Shown: positions 21,701 to 31,119 of the stretch, in pieces | Layout: every line of letters starts with the position of its first letter | Numbering within the stretch: the first letter of the stretch is position 1 | Source: Sphaeroforma sirkka | Lineage: Eukaryota > Opisthokonta > Ichthyosporea > Ichthyophonida | Length of the DNA stretch: 37,500 nt | Assembly (NCBI GenBank): GCA_001586965.3 | Contig: LUCW03001747.1 | Location: 67,501 to 105,000 of the forward strand | Direction: 5' to 3' | Position numbers and translations under genes: made by a program | The notes under the pieces: generated by a model | Told to the model about the DNA's origin: nothing | Database searches by the model: none | The model's input: only the letters and a program-made list of their open reading frames with translations

Positions 21701-22470
21701 ACACTGCATGAGATCTCATCAGAAACGAAGCCATTACAGCCCGAAACGATGCTGAATATAGTCCAACCTCGATGGGCCAAGAAACCTCTTCAAGAACCGA
21801 AAGGAACATTTGCAGCCGTGGTACGAAAAGTTTTGGTACAACTTTATGTACAGGGAGTAGACGACACTAGCAAGCGTGTTAGTTCTGAAGCAGCACTACA
21901 GATTTTAAGACAAAACGTAATCACATACGATTGGTATCAACGTATGATTGTCACCAGTCCTAAAATCAAGGGCTTCTTTGGGGGTAAGCCCAAATTGCAG
22001 AATCAGTATAAAAAGCTGACGATAGGAGATTCAAAACGTAGACTGTACTCAGAATACATATTTTATGGACCCTTAGCGAACAAGATCGAGCTGACAGAAC
22101 TTCTACGTGTTAATGGGATCGAATTGGAAGGCATGTTGCCTAAACCTACTTCTACGGCTACCCCGAATTCTATTACTACTTCTACGGCTACCCGGAGTTC
22201 TACTACTGCTTCTACGGCTACCCCGAGTTCTACTACTGCTTCTACTGCTACCCCGAGTTCTACTACTGCTTCTACTGCTACCCAGAGTTCTACTACTACT
22301 ACTACAAACACGTCGTCCCCACCGGGACCTATACCAAATATAATAGGACAAAGACCAGATGAGACACAGTCCTCCGACAATACTGGGCCCCATGAAGGTA
22401 AATTCTTGATTACATTCTCTGTTCTATTATACCTGCTACAGGTCCCAATGAAATTACGCTTTTGAATATA

Positions 22471-22549
<79 letters not shown>

Positions 22550-23440
22550 ATATATATATAGTATCTATAGTAGTAATAGTTCAGATGTAGAAGTAGTACC
22601 AGCAGATGTAGTAGCAGTAGTAGCCGTTGTAGTATATATATATATATATATATATATATACGTTCATGTACATATTCGCATACATTTCCATCTACTAAAT
22701 TATCACCTTGCTATTTATTTCTTCTAGAAGGCAAGAAGGAATACACCAAGTCTGAATTACGAAGAAGAAGAAAGAATGATCTCAAGCTAATGGCGGACAA
22801 ACATAAAATAAGTTACGATCGTACTACCAACAAACAAAATTTTGTAGAGAAAATCAGGTACTCGCAGAGTCAGCGCGATAGACTTACCGATGCAGAAGTA
22901 GTACTTGTTATAAGGGTAGAAGCCGATAGACCATATGTTGGCAATCCAGTGCCCAATGTTGAAGATGCTGTCGAAGTAGACGAAGTAGAAGAGTATGAAT
23001 ATCAGGTTGGAGATGGTCAGCATAACTATACATCTGAAGAATGTGACAATTGTTACGATTGGGATGGCGAAGAGAATCCCTTTGACACTAGAAATTGTCA
23101 CATTGAAAGTTCACTCAATGAAGCCGAGACCAATGAATCGGCAAACCAACATATAGAAGCGGAATTGGGAATTGGATTACAGTACATGGTAAACAGTATG
23201 TCTGACGCGCAAGTACTGCAAAATCTTAAGCGGCATAACTTAAACTTACCAAACTCACCGACTCTGAAGGACCTTCGAGCCGATCTACTCGACAGGTGGA
23301 CCAACGATGCTTACAACGATTGCTATGATGAGCTTCATCGTTCTTCAACCCAAACTATCATGAAAACATTACGCTACTATGATATAATGGCTGACAAGCA
23401 AGATACGCGCGATACTACGCTTCGAATTGTTGATAGATGA
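18721..23440 (+). CDS. DDE-transposase-like gene (uncharacterised animal-type family), spliced
   Basis: Exons seen: 18721-20184, 20304 to about 21352 (frame change near 20873), 21491-22397 and 22728-23440. The start is not found. The exon is open from a TGA at 18718 and has no early in-frame ATG, so a 5' exon is missing. In order: a Gly/Ser/Arg minisatellite; a helical region with LLNTLTRRSPCLIGLSYYY; a Cys/His cluster HHCMAYQLFGEC, GHQH, CIAC (about 19862-19950); VITDHKQK joined by splicing to ILPMKKNEGQSEYFGKSG; MQSDNAS; FTEAQAGKTALD; a second cluster CAAGTKC, CKGC, HAIC (about 20938-21046); KGFFGGK; a Thr/Ser minisatellite; then SAP-like KSELRRRRKNDLKLMA. From memory, uncharacterised fish, cnidarian and mollusc proteins share the series DWAMK, FGKRG, DNAG, EPQAGK and a C-terminal QxFF. 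The Asp, Asp and Glu of these motifs are kept. TAA at 20119-20121 interrupts the first exon. It is probably a plain DNA transposon gene, or one derived from it. Confidence 0.75.
18862..19224 (+). repeat. 42-bp coding minisatellite, nine units
   Basis: Units start every 42 bases from 18862 to 19198, the last one truncated. In the frame of the transposase-like gene they encode DGANGRSGSSRTFT with variants ending RTTT and RTST. Because 42 is a multiple of three and the unit lacks stops, a second plus frame (MAQMVEVVVVELLL) and a minus frame (LRPFAPSVEVLLLP) are open as well. The gene frame was chosen because it continues without a break into the conserved part. Confidence 0.95.
20185..20303 (+). 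other. Intron of the transposase-like gene between D-motif and FGK-motif exons
   Basis: It is a GTATGT to CGCAG intron of 119 bases at phase 0. Removing it joins ITDHKQK to ILPMKKNEGQSEYFGK, which restores the family's contiguous DWAMK-x-LPxxxREsQ-x-FGKRG block. That supports real splicing rather than decay at this point. Confidence 0.8.
21353..21490 (+). other. Intron of the transposase-like gene (138 bases)
   Basis: GTAAAG to ACACCAG at phase 0. It consists largely of AAGTAGTAG/AAAAGT triplet-like repeats, so reading through it quickly meets TAG stops. Confidence 0.7.
22151..22300 (+). repeat. 30-bp coding minisatellite, five units
   Basis: Five exact-length units encode STATPSSTTA with small changes, in frame within the transposase-like gene. 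It forms a Thr/Ser linker before the SAP-like tail. Other frames are open here only because the unit length is a multiple of three. Confidence 0.95.
22398..22727 (+). other. Intron of the transposase-like gene with long TA and TG tracts
   Basis: GTAAAT to TTTCTTCTAG, 330 bases, phase 1. It holds (TA)n and (TG)n microsatellites (about 22466-22560) and a second TA tract (about 22635-22662). The join keeps the frame into the SAP-like segment. Confidence 0.75.
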
Positions 23441-23469
23441 ACATGCCTTCTGTGCATAGTGCGCAATGT

Positions 23470-23645
23470 AAATACTACTTCTACTACCCTGCAATATACT
23501 ACTTCTACTACCCTGCAATGTACTACTTCTACTACCCTGCAATGTACTACTTCTACTACCCTGCGATGTACTACTTCTACTACCCTGCAATGTACTACTT
23601 CTACCACCCTGCAATGCACTACTTCTACTACCCTGCAATGTATTT
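23470..23645 (+). repeat. 24-bp minisatellite, about seven units
   Basis: Units of TACTACTTCTACTACC plus CTGCAATG repeat directly after the stop codon of the transposase-like gene, with single-base variants. The frame of the gene, read past its TGA, stays open through the array (TTSTTLQC repeats) to about 23683. Confidence 0.95.
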
Positions 23646-23679
23646 ACTACTTTTTACTACTACTACTATTTACTACTAA

Positions 23680-23700
23680 ATAAATAAATATTTCAATAAA
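23680..23700 (+). promoter_or_regulatory. Cluster of poly(A)-signal-like hexamers
   Basis: Several overlapping AATAAA hexamers lie about 240 bases after the TGA of the transposase-like gene and right after the 24-bp minisatellite. This suits the 3' end of its transcript. Confidence 0.45.
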
Positions 23701-23849
23701 TATAACACGAGAGAGGACTGTCGGTTGGCAACTATTTAAATTTGCTCAAAAAAAAATAAAAAAATAAAGAACCTGTCGTTTATTTCGATATCCTATGTGC
23801 ACTTCTTTGAGGTAGTCCTTTTATAATTTAAAACATAATGGTGTTGTAA

Positions 23850-24420
23850 ACTCGGGGTAGAAACCTTTTTACTTGAGGTAACAAACTTTTTACTTGAGGT
23901 AGCAAACGTTTTACTTGAGGTAGCAAACTTTTTTTACTTGAGGTAGCAAACTTTTTTACTTGAGGTAGCAACTTTTTTTACTTGAGGTAGCAAACTTTTT
24001 TTTACTTGAGGTAGCAAACCTTTTACTGGAGGTAGCAAACTTTTTACTTGAGGTAGCAAACTTTTTACTTGAGGTAGCAAACTTTTTACTTGAGGTAGCA
24101 AACGTTTTACTTGAGGTAGCAAACTTTTTACTTGAGGTAGCAAACTTTCTACTTGAGGTAGCAAACTTTATACTTGAGGTAGCAAACTTTTTACTTGAGG
24201 TAGCAAACGTTTTACTTGAGGTAGCAAACTTTTTACTTGAGGTAGCAAACTTTCTACTTGAGGTAGCAAACTTTTTCTGAATGGTAGCAAACTTTTTCTG
24301 AATGGTAGCAAACTTTTTCTGAATGGTAGCAAACTTTTTCTGAATGGTAGCAAACTTTTTCTGAATGGTAGCAAACTTTTTCTGAATGGTAGCAAACTTT
24401 TTCTGAATGGTAGCAAACTT
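23850..24420. repeat. 21-bp minisatellite array with two successive unit types
   Basis: About 20 units of type GTAGCAAAC-T5-ACTTGAG (23850-24270) pass abruptly into about seven units of type GTAGCAAAC-T5-CTGAATG (24270-24420). Both are 21 bases and share the first 14. The period is seven codons, so the minus strand is open as LLPQVKS and then LLPFRKS heptads, with no sign of a real protein. A few units have extra T residues. Confidence 0.95.
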
Positions 24421-24539
24421 TCTTACCGGAGGCTCAAATCTTCAGGGGTTGTTCTTTTTTTAGGGTTACAGCACTAAATAAATATAAATGTGTATATATA
24501 AATATAAACTAATACACACAAGTCTCAACATGATCCTCA

Positions 24540-24990
24540 GGCCAGCTAACTAATCCTACGGCACATAATGATATTGTGGTGTCATTTCAATTTCGCGTTA
24601 CTCCAAGCAATTCTACATCTGCAATTATATATTTTTCAGTACTTGATTCTGTAGAAGGCCAACTATGTAAATATTGTACTACTACTCCTACGACACATAA
24701 CGACATCGTGGTGTCAAACTAACGCTACTCCTACCACCTGTAGAAGGCCAGCTACGTATTATACTACTACTCCTACCACACCCAACGATATTATGTTGTC
24801 AAACTAGTGCTACTCCTACTCCTACCACCTGTAGAAGACCAGTTACGTATTACACTACTACTCCTACCACACCCAACGATATTGTGTTGTCAAACTAGCG
24901 CTACTCTTACCACCTTCTGTAGAAGGCCAGCTATGTATTATACTACTACTCCTACCACATCCAACGATATTGTGTTGTCAAACTAGCGCC
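24540..24990. repeat. ~89-bp tandem repeat, about four and a half units
   Basis: Strings GTAGAAGGCCAGCTA begin near 24651, 24740, 24831 and 24919, each followed by ACTACTACTCCTACCACA, then AACGATATTGTGTTGTCAAA. A diverged partial unit precedes them from about 24540. I see no gene in it. Confidence 0.9.
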
Positions 24991-25494
24991 ACACCCAGCG
25001 TTCTCTACTACACCCTGGTAATACTACTACTATTTTGTATAATAATTTACAGTATAGATATACATAGGACATGTTTGACAATTCCAACCACTCTGACATT
25101 TGTTTATAAAATTACTGCAGCTTTTTTAAAAACAACCAAAAATACAATATGCCGGACACCTGTAGTGTATGTAAATGCTTTGTTGTAGCCGACGCTGTGT
25201 ACATGAAGCATGGCGAGTTCTTCAGAAACATACTGTAAATGAGGTCCATTATGCAGGGGCTTTGTTCAAACATAGTATGAATATAAATAAATAAAAAGCC
25301 GCCTTCTCCTAAAAAGAATGAATGTAAAAAATTGTAAAGCCCGCCATGAATTCCTTCCCTTTGTTTGAATTTGTAATTTTTCTTTGTACAGACAGTCTCG
25401 TCACACATAAATATGAACGACAGGCCTATAAAAGGTACCGAACTCCTCCACACTTCCGGTTTACCAGTATTCTGGGCCATGCACGTTTTAGCTT
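24990..25494. other. Short flanking region without an assignable gene
   Basis: A minus-strand frame is open over 25112-25498 (about 128 codons), with no ATG near its start and no recognisable motif. It begins right at the stop of the exon at 25495, so it is probably 3' untranslated sequence of that putative gene. Confidence 0.4.
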
Positions 25495-26142
25495 TCAAAG
25501 CAAATCTTTATAATCAGCACACATAGTCGTGCTTTCGAGCGATCGTTTTCGGGTCAATTGCGTGATAGAACGGGCGATACCGGCTTGAGGGAAGAGGTCC
25601 TCGTCGGAGTCACCTCTATCACAACAAAAAAAAAAAGACGACCATATATCGAAATTGCAGTCTAAGGTTGAAGGCAAGTATTGCATCACTGATGCTTCGT
25701 TTCTGGTATATTTCTCTTACTTTGTATGTTAGGTCTAAAAGCGAATTTGTTGACATTGGTCCTCCACCAATATGTTCTCCACACGTCTATGAGTTGACTA
25801 CCCATTCCGGCACATCAAATTGTAAAATGGCGGACTAGGAATTCAGAACAAAATAATGTGCATTCAGCTACAACAAGAACACACTTCTAATATGGGAAAA
25901 TAATACAAGCGCAACAAGCTTTGTAACACCATCTGACGACCTCAACGGAATCGGCTAGGACCCAACTGCGGCATTGCATCGTGCACAACCGGCGATTCTA
26001 CACTCTTTTGCCGACGTCGGGTACTTGGTATCAGAGGAACAACATACGTACATCGATTCCAATGAAATTTCGTGCACAAACTTCGGTTAACAATAATAAC
26101 CACTCGTTCGTTTAGTGGTTTCAGACTTGAGTTGTACCACAA
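25495..26142 (-). CDS. Tentative minus-strand gene, last two exons, function unknown
   Basis: The last exon is convincing: a long T tract and GATAGAG acceptor at about 25614-25633, then a frame reading DSDEDLFPQAGIARSITQLT and RKRSLESTTMCADYKDLL, and a TGA at 25497-25495. The previous exon is less sure: 26142 to about 25949, containing LNERVVIIVNRSLCTKFHW and TYVVPLIPSTRRRQKSVES, ending at GTTGAG. Joined, the phase fits. The protein is rich in Ser, Arg and Lys near its end. No family is recognised, and no 5' end was found. Confidence 0.35.
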
Positions 26143-28200
26143 TCTTTTATGAATACAGAAAACCCGCTGAATTTTTACCTAGCTGATACGAATAAGAACC
26201 AGAGCTAATAAAGAGGAAGTAGAATAATCATATTACAACACGTTAAGGAAGCTAAAATAGTCAACTGTGGTGTAATACAACCCTGTGTTCAGCGCTCTAG
26301 TAGATAGTTTGTGAGTTTATAACAGATCATACATACATATATAAAATCTTATAAAAATATATATCTCTTGAGTTAAAGAGATTATTAACTCGCCGACATC
26401 ATCGCCAAACGTGCAGAAAGACTTCATGCTGTTATGCAGGAAAACAACAATCATAATATTTTATTTCGGGTACATGCCGTGAAAAACAACAATGCGAGAA
26501 CAGCTGTAGGTCGCGGTGACAAAGATGGATTAGAGCAGGGTATTTAAAATACCAGCTACAGCACAGGCTACATCATCAGACGTAAGGTGAATGACAACCC
26601 CGTTTCTCACCACTTGCTTTCGATGCAACAGAATAATTCTAAACTTACCCTTCGTCTCAAACAACTCATCGAGTGCGATTGCCTGCTTCAAAGGACTACG
26701 TGAACAACCGGATGGAATATTTATTCCAACTGTAGGTGGAATCTGTTATCTGCACTACGCAAATAACCGGACGGAATAGCTATTCCAACTTTCAAGGTTA
26801 AAAGCACGATTTGATACTCTAATCTTTGAAAAAAGTGTGTAGTCAGCCCAGCTAGTTGTGCTCATATTGTATCTGGATCTATTGATCCGAGCACCGCTTG
26901 ACGTGGTGTACAACTTGATTTGTATTTCTTATATTCTTACTACTGTCCACTTCGATAAAAGTTGCGTTTGGAAACTTAGAAACATATTTCAAAATGACTA
27001 TACTTTACATAACAGGTATCATGTACACGATGTAATATACAAGTTGAAATATCTAGGTTCGTATGTAAGACCTTGAAGAAAATCATTTGCAGCAGAAGCT
27101 CTCATTATTTTCAAGGTCAATTTGGAGAATACCTTTGTATTCGTGAGTCGTATTCTAGTTAATTTCTACGCCATATGCTTGCTGGTTGAAGTTAAATATC
27201 AAGTTCAATTTCCAGAAAAACTTGTTTGAGTGAATTCTCCTTTAAGTTAGTATATTAGTATATTGCGCGAAATCACAAAAAAAATGGCTTCCACCAGCTT
27301 AAGACCCTACGGGCATCAGTGCCATAGGTCATCAGATTGTCAGAATTGAGCATCGTTATTAAGCCGATTTGCCGTAGTCGTGTACTAATATGATGGTTTG
27401 TAAATAGGTATGTAGCTATTTGATAGCCATTTTGTTGTTATTATTATAGCCCTTATACAACCAAGCAGAGACCCAAATTACTACAATTGCCCAGTAATTC
27501 CGAAGTTGTTTTCAGTTGAATCCAAGCATAGAGTAATTGGCGGTGCCAGTTGTTCATAATCTGATAAAAGGAATAGTATCCAAGGTCGCAAAACTGTTGC
27601 TATTTTACGATACTGCGTATGACCAACTTTCACAGAATCGTATTTTTGTTTCACAATGCAAAATCTAAAAATATGTATGTTCGTATATTGCATGGTACAA
27701 TACAGTGATACTTGGGGAAAATGTACAACGCGCAATGAATATCAGAGCTTAATTCCATGAGTACAGTATACTGTAAGAGTGTATGACCTTGGTCGTACGA
27801 CCGAAACAATATAATTTTACTGAACCTGATTCTGAACAAGTTCTCAACTTCAAAGGCCATTATCTCGGTCACTTTATTTAATTGTACAAAACTTTATCTC
27901 TAACTGGATTGAAGAAGCACGCTCATTGTGGTCAAAACCAAGTGACAGTTGATAAAGAGTGTTATGTCTGAAATAAGTGAACTCAGTCAGAAGTGCCGAT
28001 ATGAACGGCGCGTCTGTTGTATTAATTAATCACGTCTTTGTGTAAGACGAGATTTTCGCTAACAACGGCAGATTGTGAAAATCTTCGTATTTAAGATTCC
28101 GGTCTCCTAGTAACTAATTGATGATGACACTCGGTGAGCCATCATTCTATTTCTCTAAACTATATTCTACTGTCTAATCCGGTCCTCGGCCCGATCATCA
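26143..28200. other. Gene-poor, AT-rich stretch
   Basis: Only short open frames of 60 to 85 codons are present on either strand, without motifs or splice structure that I can support. It contains one small direct repeat, listed separately. Confidence 0.5.
26706..26793. repeat. Direct repeat with an internal palindrome, two copies 57 bp apart
   Basis: ACCGGATGGAATATTTATTC and ACCGGACGGAATAGCTATTC, each followed by CAACT, recur at a 57-base interval. The second copy contains the perfect 14-base palindrome GGAATAGCTATTCC, and the first has a near palindrome. Confidence 0.7.
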
Positions 28201-28208
28201 ATAGATTC

Positions 28209-28300
28209 CTCTTAGGTCTGAGCCACTGGGTCTACCGCTCTTAGGTCTGAGCCTCTGGGTCTACTGCTCTTAGATCTGAGCCTCTGGTCGGCCATAGTAG
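28209..28300. repeat. ~29-bp tandem repeat, three units
   Basis: CTCTTAGGTCTGAGCCWCTG strings start at 28209, 28238 and 28267, followed by more diverged TTAGGTCT and TTAGGACC pieces up to about 28370. Confidence 0.8.
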
Positions 28301-28567
28301 ATCTTCCTAGGTCTAAGCCTCAACAAATCCTCTTAGGACCGGTCCTCTGGTCCAGTCCTAAGTCCCTGACTGCAGTACTTTGTCCACATCATGGAATAAT
28401 TATTTGGGCACCCAGACTTGTTTGCCTAATTCGTTTGATATATATACGATGAGATTTGTACAATTAAGTATGTCTGCCCCATGTCCTTCTCGTAATCGAC
28501 ACAACTGTTGGTGACTCTCTCCCATGAAGCGGGGTCATACCACCAAAACATCTCTGACCAATTTTAG

Positions 28568-29040
28568 AATGACAATCCCATGAGCAGCAAGATAATCCCA
28601 AACAGCGTCTACTTTTCAGCTCAATTTATAAGCTACCTCTGGGACAAATTTCAAATCTAGTGACAGGAAAGAGGTATGTAGCAGCAGTGCCTGGAATTTC
28701 GACTAGCGTAGCTAAACGCCTTGTTAGTTTAGACTTCATAAAAAATACCAGCTTCCTAGAGCAATAACTACTTAATGTTCTGTGCATCGTCAACGACTTC
28801 TATAAGAGCGAGAAGGGTCTAGTATAAGATGAGCTTCTGCAGAAAAGCAGATCATACACGCAGACGATCATCGACTACCACGCTTTTGTAGTCGGCCTCG
28901 TCGGTGACCTTTTATACACGATTTCACAGTCAATGGCCCTACTAGATTTCAAGAAAAAAGCATTAGGAAGGGAAGATACAGACACTTTGCTGTGCTTCAA
29001 ATGGAGGATCAAACGCAAAACCTTACCCCATCCGACTCAT
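28568..29040 (+). pseudogene. Interrupted coding-like frame of unknown origin
   Basis: One plus-strand frame reads as ordinary protein over about 155 codons but is interrupted by a few stop codons. Readable strings include LGQISNLVTGKRYVAAVPGI, VAKRLVSLDFIKNTSFLEQ, VLCIVNDFYKSEKG and DYHAFVVGLVGDLLYTISQS. Composition is unlike the AT-rich flanks. I recognise no family. It may be a decayed gene, a mobile-element remnant, or exons with short introns I cannot place. Confidence 0.35.
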
Positions 29041-29659
29041 TGATATACAACCTGTACAAAACGAATTATGTCTGTAAAATTAGCGGGTTCCTAATAGTAG
29101 TTGCACAGTTAACGTATATTATAAACGTATAAACTTTTTAACGTTTATGCTTATAATACTGGAATACGTTTAACGAAGATTCTGAACATGTGATAGTACT
29201 CAGTATAGTATGGGACTCTACTGTGGACAATTAGGTGGTTTTCCAAATGTAGATTGTTTTTTTCCACTGAAATGAGAATTGTACAAAATATAGGAACGAC
29301 GCCAATCTGATACCTGAAAATGACACTTTGGGAATCTCTGATTAATGGGAGTACCATGAGAGAGGGTCTCAGGCATGAAATGGTTGATGGTACAAACATA
29401 TAGTATAATTCGATATTAATCTCAGAGCAAGATATTACACTGAGAAAAGGACAGGATCAGAGTTGTTAGAATCCAGGACAACATGGTTTTGATTCCTTCT
29501 AGCCAGCCAACTAGATGTGCCCGTCTATGCCTTAAATGGGATGGGGAGCTAGGTACCAAGTGATGGGGTTTAGGTGCAGATACATACTGCACCATCTTGG
29601 TCTTTTTGATTTTCTTTTTATTTTCTTAAGTTGGACTTAGAGGTATTTTATTGGTTAGT

Positions 29660-29899
29660 TTGATTGGGTAATTTTTTCGAAGCGTGAAATGTAAACGTAC
29701 CACAGAGGTGGGTACTCTACTTAGTGGGTCAGCAAGCGAATATATGGAACATTTAATAGTAACAGTGTTTTGTCAACACCGGCCCGAATTGACTCAGCGC
29801 ATATCTTCCATTGTCGACTCACTTGGCCCAAGCTTCAAACGGGAATTTACTGACCACTTCTTCCCATCAATCTTTCCTGAACCACTACAGCGTCTATGA
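29660..29899 (+). CDS. Putative last exon of an unknown plus-strand gene
   Basis: After a T-rich stretch and TCGAAG (a possible acceptor near 29682), a frame is open to a TGA at 29897-29899. It includes SGSASEYMEHLIVTVFCQHR and ISSIVDSLGPSFKREFTDHF. AATAAA at about 29943-29948 follows 44 bases later. The composition is protein-like and probably helical. No family is recognised, and no upstream exon is assigned, though the interrupted frame at 28568-29040 lies on the same strand. Confidence 0.4.
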
Positions 29900-29968
29900 G
29901 AGCCATGCCATATATTGTAACATACATAATTGTCATTTTTGAAATAAATAATATTATCCCTAAGCGTC

Positions 29969-30665
29969 CAATGAAATGATATTTAATCTTAGTAACTAAA
30001 GCAAAACAAATCTAGACCGAAGTAGTGAGTGACTAGAGCAGAGCATATAGACAATAGTCTCAGTCTAAAATCCCCTAATCTTTTGCTCATTACCAAGGGC
30101 TGAAGCTAAATTTATTTAACATTTTGCATATCAACGTTTTAACGTATTATCTTGTTAACGTAAACGTATTGGTATCGTATAGTTAGCCTAGAGGAGACCG
30201 ACTTTTACATGTCCGCAGCTCATCGTGGGCACCATGATTTAAATTCCAATGCGCGTGTAATATTCACATAGGACAGGTGCCGCAATGCTTCTGTGTCTCA
30301 GGGAGGAGCATTTAACAATACATGTATTAATCATAACTGCCATCGCGAGCCGTATGTTGTACTTCGAGTCTATCTCTATAAAGGAGGAAGCGTTTAAAGT
30401 TATATGCAGTTTCGTTTCTCTACAGGGTAAAAACCCTCAAAAACGAGCGGTTTAGAGGAACGAGACAGTTTGACGGAGACGTTTTATATAGAGGAAATAT
30501 CTAAAATGTACGTGGTCTTAGTAAAGGCTTCAAATTTTGGTAGTGAGCTGAAGCCAATTAGGGGATTTGACTGAGAATTTTACCTATTTACAGTTCCACT
30601 CTTGTTACTCGCTACTTCAGTCTAAAAGCATATGGTATCAACAACTAAGATTGTATTTGTTTCAT
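29969..30665. mobile_element. ~700-bp element with ~140-bp imperfect inverted repeats (foldback or MITE-like)
   Basis: The left arm (about 29969-30110) and the reverse complement of the right arm (about 30520-30665) align over most of their length. Shared landmarks in the same order are AATGAAA, AATCTTAG, GACYGAAGTAGYGAGTRAC, CTCAGTC, AATCCCCTAAT and CTCAYTACCAA. The interior (about 30110-30520) has no supported gene. The arms are clearly diverged, so it is not recent. A target-site duplication could not be made out. Confidence 0.65.
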
Positions 30666-30782
30666 TAGTCACATTCATGCTTCGAACTTCAATTTTTATA
30701 TATATCGATAAAGTATATCAAAATTCAACTTTTGTTTCAACTTGTTTCAAGAAAAGCCACCAAACTCTCATGGCAGAGGCTT

Positions 30783-31035
30783 CATACTTTTAAGTATACA
30801 ATTGGTTGTATTGATTATTGCAAACATGTATCTTTAGGTTGCACGTATTCCATAAGCACATGTACATCAAAATATGTGCTTCTACTATTATAAACCCACA
30901 CACGCACATACACACACACCCCATTCAATGTTTACGTACAAGAGGTATAAATTGCACAGCCTCAAAAATCCCACATAAATTGTACAATCGAAAAAGAGAA
31001 CCGGGATTCGATCATAAATACATTTCTCTATAATA
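30783..31035 (+). repeat. Diverged direct duplication, copy 1
   Basis: Shares an ordered series of strings with copy 2 about 338 bases downstream: GATTATTG, ATGTGC/GTGCTTCTA, CAATGTTT, the CTCAAAAATCCCACAT block, AAATTGTACAATCGAAAA and GGGATTCGATCATA. A plus frame over 30880-31033 is open (IQCLRTRGINCTASKIPHKL). Confidence 0.65.
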
Positions 31036-31119
31036 CAATAATATTCTACGTTCTCCAAAAAAAAGTATAACCATGCCCGTATAAATATCTACATACTCTA
31101 ACAAAGTGTACTACGTACT

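Noticed and set aside
23369-23683. Several open frames over the 24-bp array, on both strands
   Set aside because: They arise from the codon-multiple period of the array, not from coding constraint.
23934-24416. Minus-strand heptad-repeat proteins (LLPQVKS, LLPFRKS)
   Set aside because: The 21-bp array gives them automatically. There is no start context, no flanking coding sequence, and only simple-sequence composition.
23850-24420. A CRISPR-like array
   Set aside because: The units abut without unique spacers, and the genome is eukaryotic with spliced genes. It is a minisatellite.
30990-31030. A tRNA gene on the minus strand, suggested by GATCGAATCCCGG
   Set aside because: I could find neither an A box at the right distance nor an acceptor stem. 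At most it is a relic of a tRNA-derived repeat.
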